Assembly: GCA_024752435.1 (NCBI GenBank) | Contig: CP103034.1 | Span: 1,116,001-1,180,000, forward strand | Direction of reading: 5' to 3' | From: Allantophomopsis cytisporea | Lineage: Eukaryota; Ascomycota; Leotiomycetes; Phacidiales; Phacidiaceae | DNA length: 64,000 nt | Shown: piece by piece, positions 59,735-64,000 of the stretch | Numbering within the stretch: the first letter of the stretch is position 1 | Layout: the number at the start of each line of letters is the position of its first letter | Notes under the pieces: model-generated | What the model was told of the DNA's origin: nothing | The model's database searches: none | What the model saw: only the letters and a program-made list of their open reading frames with translations | Program-made: the position numbers and the translations under genes

Positions 59735-62500
59735 TTATATTTCTCTGCACCATCTGGCCATGACACCGGTCAACCCACTTACACTCCCCACAATCTCTTC
59801 CAGGGCGACATCAACCCTCCACATTTTCCCTTCTCGGCCTCCTTCTCGTGTAGGGCCCATGGCAGCTGGCACAAGCAATTCGGTCTCGACCAACTTCTCC
59901 CATGCTCCTACAGCCACGTCTCTTCCCCAGACCTTTGCGTTCCCGCCCAATGCTACAATTCCTGTGCTCGAACTTTGAATCTTATGGCGAGATGTGAGCG
60001 TACAGTATTCGTCGTAGGCCATAGAGAAATTACACGTATCGGTGTCTAGGATAATATCGAGGCGGGCGGCAGAGATGAGGAGGGCAAGTTCAAGGTCAGA
60101 AAGAGATGACAGCAGTGTAAGTTTCGAGTCAGGCGCAATCAAACTGCATGTGAAATGCGAGCCTGACAATGGTAGGTTTGTAGGAGCAAGCGAAGAGATT
60201 GGTATGAGTGCTGAAGTGAAGAAATCTGGGACGGATTTAGTGCGATAGAATAGGGTTTGAAGATGATCCATGAACAGGGGATCATTTGCATAAAGATCTT
60301 CAATCATTGTCGACCAATAAGCCAGGAATTCAAACCAGCCTGCCGATGCACCATGATCCATGAAATCATCATCTGTACCATCTTCGTTGATAAGTAGACC
60401 TTCTTTGCAAACTTCCCAGAAAGATGCAATATTCCTTGTGAGAGAGAGATGCACATATCGATGACTGAAGCGTGACTTAACACGTTTCTCAAGACTCTCC
60501 ACAACGTCTATACGGGTAGTAATACCAAGAACAGCGATGGGTGCTTTCCGAGCTTGAGCAATATCGAAGAGATTATATAGGAGTGTTTGGCGAGGATGGG
60601 CTGTAAACAGATCGAACTCGTCGAGAACGAATATGACTGATTTAGCTGTGTGATCGGTATTTGTCTGGTCTAGCTCTGAAGGGTGCGAAAGGAGTGCCAA
60701 CAACGAAGCCAAGGTATCGGCATAGTTGTTTGTCTGTACAGTCAGTGATGTCTTTCTAACGCTACATCTCTGAACATACCTTGCCTGTCAACTCATCTTG
60801 TACCGCCATCTCACGACCCAATTGCCGCCAAATCTCACGTAAAGCGAGCTTGTCGTCTGTATGCACAAAGCCATTCAGTCGTACAACATGGAACTCATCA
60901 CGATGCTCTGCTGAAACATCAGAGATGACAGTTTCGATAAGCTAGAAAATGGTCAGTGTATATGTCACATTAAGATTCGAGATGTACAAACAGTAGTCTT
61001 GCCACTTCCTCTAGCCCCTATCACCAGCATGGAATTCCCTTCTCCTGCGAGAACAGTTTGTTCAACCACTTGATGCACCTTTCGAAACTCTTCATCGAGA
61101 CCATGTAGCCTCAATCTCCTTTCTCCCGTCAACTTTTGCAGCAATAAACGCTGCATGACTTGTAAATGTGTCTCAAAGTCCTCAATATCGGGCATATTGT
61201 TTTGGACCGCGATCTCCCCATCGATCTCGTCGAGTTCAACTGGAAGCTCCTCAACCAGATCAAGAATATCTTCTTCTGGCTGACAATCCCTACATAGCCA
61301 ATCATCCTCTGGGATTTCAGGAATATCATAGCATACCTGATGGTAAGCGGTATCACAACTGTCACATAGTAAGATCTCATTCGGCTCTTCCGAATCAGCA
61401 CCAGAGCATATGGCGCAAGTGATATCATCATCTTCCTCGTCGGTCACTTTTTGCTTCTTCTGCCCTACTTGGACAGCCTCGTGAGCCAACTCGTCTACAT
61501 CTCCGTCCTCACTAGTTGGTACTCCCCTTGAGTTCCTCACAGGAAGATCTTTGAAGCCTAACTCATCCTCGCCAACTCTCAAGCCGAGGCCCGGGTCTCC
61601 AATTTCAAAAGCGACACTTTTCCTAATTCCATCCTTCTTCTTGCTCGGCGTCAGAATCCCTTTGGGTGTATCTTCCGCTTCGAACCTAGCCGACCTTCTC
61701 CTCGCACTCATTCTAAGCTCAGTGCTTTCAGTCTGTTGATCAGCACCACTGCCTTCCTTATTAATGTCTGATTCCACCATAGGTTTTCGCATTGAATCTT
61801 TTCGCGGCCTTCCTCGCCCTCGTTTCACAGGAGTCGGAGTTGCTCCAACGTTTTCACCCGCCGGTATCTCCTCTCCTTCTGCAGTAGGTGCCTTCGCAGC
61901 TTTTGGTATAGAACTCAATCTCTTTGGTCTTCCACGCCCTCGTTTCGGGGTGGGAGAAGGCACAACCTCTACCAAGGCTTCCTCTACCAAGGCTTCCTCT
62001 ACCAAGGCTTCCTCTACTCCGTCCACAGCTTTCCTGCTTTCCTCCACATGTCCATCTACACTCTCTAGTACCTCAAGTTCCGATACTTCAACGTCCGCAT
62101 GTGGCGCCACGTTCGGCTTTGTCGATCTCCTCCCTCGTTTCGGAGTAGGAGAGGGCACCGCATCGAGGACATCGTTCGCCACGCCATTCACAATTCCGAC
62201 ATCCGCCTTCACCTCTCTTTCCTCATCATTTTCCTCCTCAATCCCATCATCCTCTATGTCATCAGCGATACTCTCCGCAATTTCCAGCTCCTCCTCAACA
62301 CTTGGCGCAATTTCGCGGTCAACCAACCCCAATACACCCCCAATCGTTTTCGTGAACGAGCTCAAGGCCCTAGGCGCATCAGCAGCGAGCTCTGACAACC
62401 TCCTACGCTTCGAAGCTGGTGATACTGAGGTCGTAATCTCTCCGGCAAATTGTCGTAAAGGTCTAGAGCGCTTGCGCGAGGGCGGCGAAGAGGTGTGCAT
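59735..62500 (-). CDS. ORC4: Origin recognition complex subunit 4 with AT-hooks and PHD finger
   Basis: Nuclear AAA+ subunit of the origin recognition complex, which marks replication origins and loads MCM. Exons 62500-60992, 60941-60780 and 60733-59735 in phase 0; 889 residues against about 530 in budding yeast. The C-terminal half is standard Orc4: Walker A GARGSGKTT (495-503, with an intron right behind it), then LIETVISD, VVRLNGFVHTDDKLALREIW, Walker B VIFVLDEFDLF (D595/E596), HPRQTLLYNLFDIAQARKAP, sensor ITTRIDVVESLEKRVKSRFS and the winged-helix region. The N-terminal 490 residues are extra: a basic tail, two AT-hooks (KRGRGRPKR at 186-194; KRGRGRPRK at 226-234), an EALVE tandem repeat, acidic stretches and a Cys4-His-Cys3 PHD finger with C362, C365, C379, C382, H387, C390, C403 and C406. 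This suggests binding of AT-rich DNA and histone tails at origins; the role is inferred. Confidence 0.96.
61966..62020. repeat. 15-bp tandem repeat within ORC4 coding sequence
   Basis: About three and a half copies of a 15-bp unit (CCAAGGCTTCCTCTA on the plus strand) encode repeated EALVE on the minus strand. As the unit length is a multiple of three, copy-number change keeps the frame. Confidence 0.92.
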
Positions 62501-62755
62501 TGTAGGTCTGTAACCATGAACTTGGCATTCAAGCGCGGTATTATTCGAACATGAATAAAGCGCGACTCGACTTAAGCTTCAGTGGTTGGCGTTGAGAATG
62601 TGTATAACGTGTAATTATAGTTGTAGTTATAGTCGAAGCCTGATGTGGTGAGGATTTGTTTTGTTTTATGGTTGGCGTTGGCGACGAAGCCGACATTGTC
62701 AATATTGAATTGATGGCGCGTCGGACCGGTGCAGGGACGTAGCGTGTACCGCACC

Positions 62756-62761
62756 ACGCGT
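62756..62761. promoter_or_regulatory. ACGCGT hexamer (MCB-type) upstream of ORC4
   Basis: Perfect palindromic MluI cell-cycle box core about 255 bp before the ORC4 ATG, in GC-rich DNA. Known as the MBF site in yeasts; relevance in this fungus is inferred from position and from the gene's replication role. Confidence 0.5.
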
Positions 62762-63218
62762 AGAGTGGTTTTTGCAACGCACGTGCGGAATGTTGCTTCA
62801 ACGTCGTGTCTCCACTTCCACATTCCCACATTTGCCCTTCGAATGAGAGGACATTGACAATTCGGCAGATGAGATGATATTGCACATTCCGTGCCGTCAG
62901 TAGTATGACTAGCAGTACTGCGTACAAAGTTTCTGCGAGCAAGTCAGTGGAGAAGGTAAGTATGCACGTATGTGAGTTACTGAGATTGCAGAGTATTATT
63001 ACGTACCTTCGGGGTCAAGACCAGTATATGAAGTATGTACATACACACTGTAATATACCACATCGAGTATTTCATACATCATGTTTTGCGAGGACTTGTT
63101 ACCATGAAAGAATAGAACACAAACTGGTCAATCTATTCTGATGTTACAGACAATATACCACCACACCTAGAAACGAATCCACGTCGTCAATTCCTCCTTA
63201 TGAGGCAATGAGAGACGA

Positions 63219-63249
63219 CATGGCATGACATGACATGACATGACATGAG
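63219..63249. repeat. ATGAC pentanucleotide repeat
   Basis: About six units of ATGAC with one interruption (ATGGC), read directly from the sequence. Confidence 0.9.
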
Positions 63250-63943
63250 TGCCTTAGGTTGGGAAGCTTTGGGGATGCTTTTGAGAGGCATGGCAAAGTC
63301 TTTACTGGTGCTCCTTCCTTGCTTTGACGATCGAAGTTTATATTTGTGGGTGCCTGTAGGTGCTTCTGGCTGCATCTTCATCTTCATCTTGATCAGATCA
63401 AAGCCAATTCCATGTCCATGTCAGAAATTCCGACCACTGTTCCTCTGACTCCTGAGGACTGCAAAGATCCACACACGCAGTTTGATAGAAGTAGAAGAAA
63501 AAGGAGGGGAAATACCAAAATGATTTTCATTATCATCACAGCAGGGGATAAGCAAAATTCCTATAGTTCAATTCAAGCATTCACGTCACAAGAAGAACAT
63601 CGGATGCAAACACTTGCAGTTTTCAGATTTCGTTTTCTCAGTAATTCGGAATTAATCATTATTTACAAGAACGATACATCATCGTGTTCATCCCCTTCTA
63701 TCGTCCATGCATCATGAATATAGACATTAACCTCTACAAAGGCGCCACATCGGCACGAGTTCAAGTCCACATGACAAACCCAACCCATCACCAATAAAAA
63801 CTCAAGAATTCAGCAGCAAAGCAAATTCCAAACTATATTTTCCAAGAGAAGAGGAGGAAGAAAGAGCCGCACACCACGACTGTTCTTGGTCGCGCCGTAG
63901 AAGCAGAGAGAGAGAGAGACCCAGAGAGAAAGAGCACAATTGA

Positions 63944-64000
63944 CTACAAGGCGAACACCAGAGCAGCAAAGCCACCCATGACTCCGGCAGCACCTCCAGC
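63944..64000 (-). CDS. Partial gene at right edge, GPI-anchor-like C-terminus
   Basis: Only the last 18 codons and the stop are in the window. They read AGGAAGVMGGFAALVFAL, a small-residue stretch followed by a short hydrophobic tail with no charged residue after it. That is the pattern of the C-terminal signal of fungal GPI-anchored surface proteins, or alternatively of a final membrane helix. The rest of the protein lies beyond position 64000, so identity cannot be given. The stop codon TAG is followed by CT-rich 3' DNA on the coding strand. Confidence 0.45.
   Translation of the reverse strand, partial: AGGAAGVMGGFAALVFAL

Larger units (their letters stand above)
62501..63943. other. Upstream region of ORC4 and 3' flank of the edge gene
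   Basis: About 1.4 kb. The part nearest ORC4 holds an ACGCGT at 62756-62761 and several GCG/CGCG stretches between 62710 and 62790. A pentanucleotide repeat lies at 63219-63249, and a purine tract (AGAGAGAG) at 63905-63920. The open frame at 62905-62942 (MTSSTAYKVSASKSVEK followed by GTAAGT) is an imaginable first exon, but nothing downstream continues it. No gene supported. Confidence 0.45.

Noticed and set aside
61764..62513. 249-codon open frame antisense to ORC4
   Set aside because: Ser/Thr/Pro-rich because it is the complement of the acidic and basic ORC4 extension. No motif.
62905..62955. Possible first exon MTSSTAYKVSASKSVEK followed by GTAAGT
   Set aside because: No downstream acceptor leads into a coding stretch within 1 kb, so a gene is not supported.
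1..64000. Secondary metabolite cluster linking the MFS transporter and the Zn2Cys6 regulator
   Set aside because: They are about 45 kb apart, with housekeeping genes between them and no synthase, P450 or methyltransferase in the window.

Overview
This window is nuclear DNA of a filamentous ascomycete (Pezizomycotina). Genes are split by many short introns of roughly 45-65 bp with GTRNGT donors, CTAAC/CTGAC branch sites and YAG acceptors. Every recognisable product is eukaryotic, and several features point to a filamentous fungus: a Zn2Cys6 regulator, a phocein-type MOB protein and a secreted GH95 glycosidase. A leotiomycete-like fungus is my guess only; the sequence does not fix the genus. 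I see no virus, plasmid, CRISPR array or bacterial operon.

Layout, left to right. 1-8.6 kb: MFS transporter (+), COX6 (-), fatty acid elongase (+). 8.6-18.4 kb: a gene-poor, microsatellite-rich stretch around one intronless Ser/Pro-rich protein of unknown function (+). 18.4-27.4 kb: ribosomal protein L4 (+), PhoD-type phosphatase (-), CDC73 (-), a conserved unknown protein (-). 28.5-35.1 kb: GH95 alpha-L-fucosidase (+), CUE1-like ER protein (-), NOT2 (-). 35.8-36.6 kb: AT-rich, TA-rich DNA that looks like a decayed repeat. 37-38.7 kb: MOB3/phocein (+). 38.7-47.6 kb: almost 9 kb with no gene I can support. 47.6-55.2 kb: Zn2Cys6 transcription factor (+), hotdog thioesterase (-), SMC2 (+). 55.5-62.5 kb: a 1001-residue proline-rich protein (-) and ORC4 (-). 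The right edge cuts the 3' end of a gene (-) whose last residues look like a GPI-anchor tail.

The genes do not form one pathway. Most are housekeeping: respiration, lipid elongation, translation, Paf1 and CCR4-NOT transcription and mRNA turnover, ERAD, condensin and origin recognition. They are interleaved with fast-evolving accessory genes. The exon models below were built by hand; each closes in frame except GH95, which has a one-base conflict. Start codons are weakest for NOT2 and for the unknown protein at 25.6-27.4 kb.

I did not find a convincing new multi-gene system. The points most worth checking are an ORC4 with two AT-hooks and a PHD finger ahead of its AAA+ domain, a 12-nt microexon in the PhoD-type gene, the one-base reading-frame conflict in the GH95 gene, a frame-preserving 48-nt intron in NOT2, candidate MBF (ACGCG) sites upstream of ORC4 and SMC2, and the low-complexity deserts built around the same tetranucleotide.
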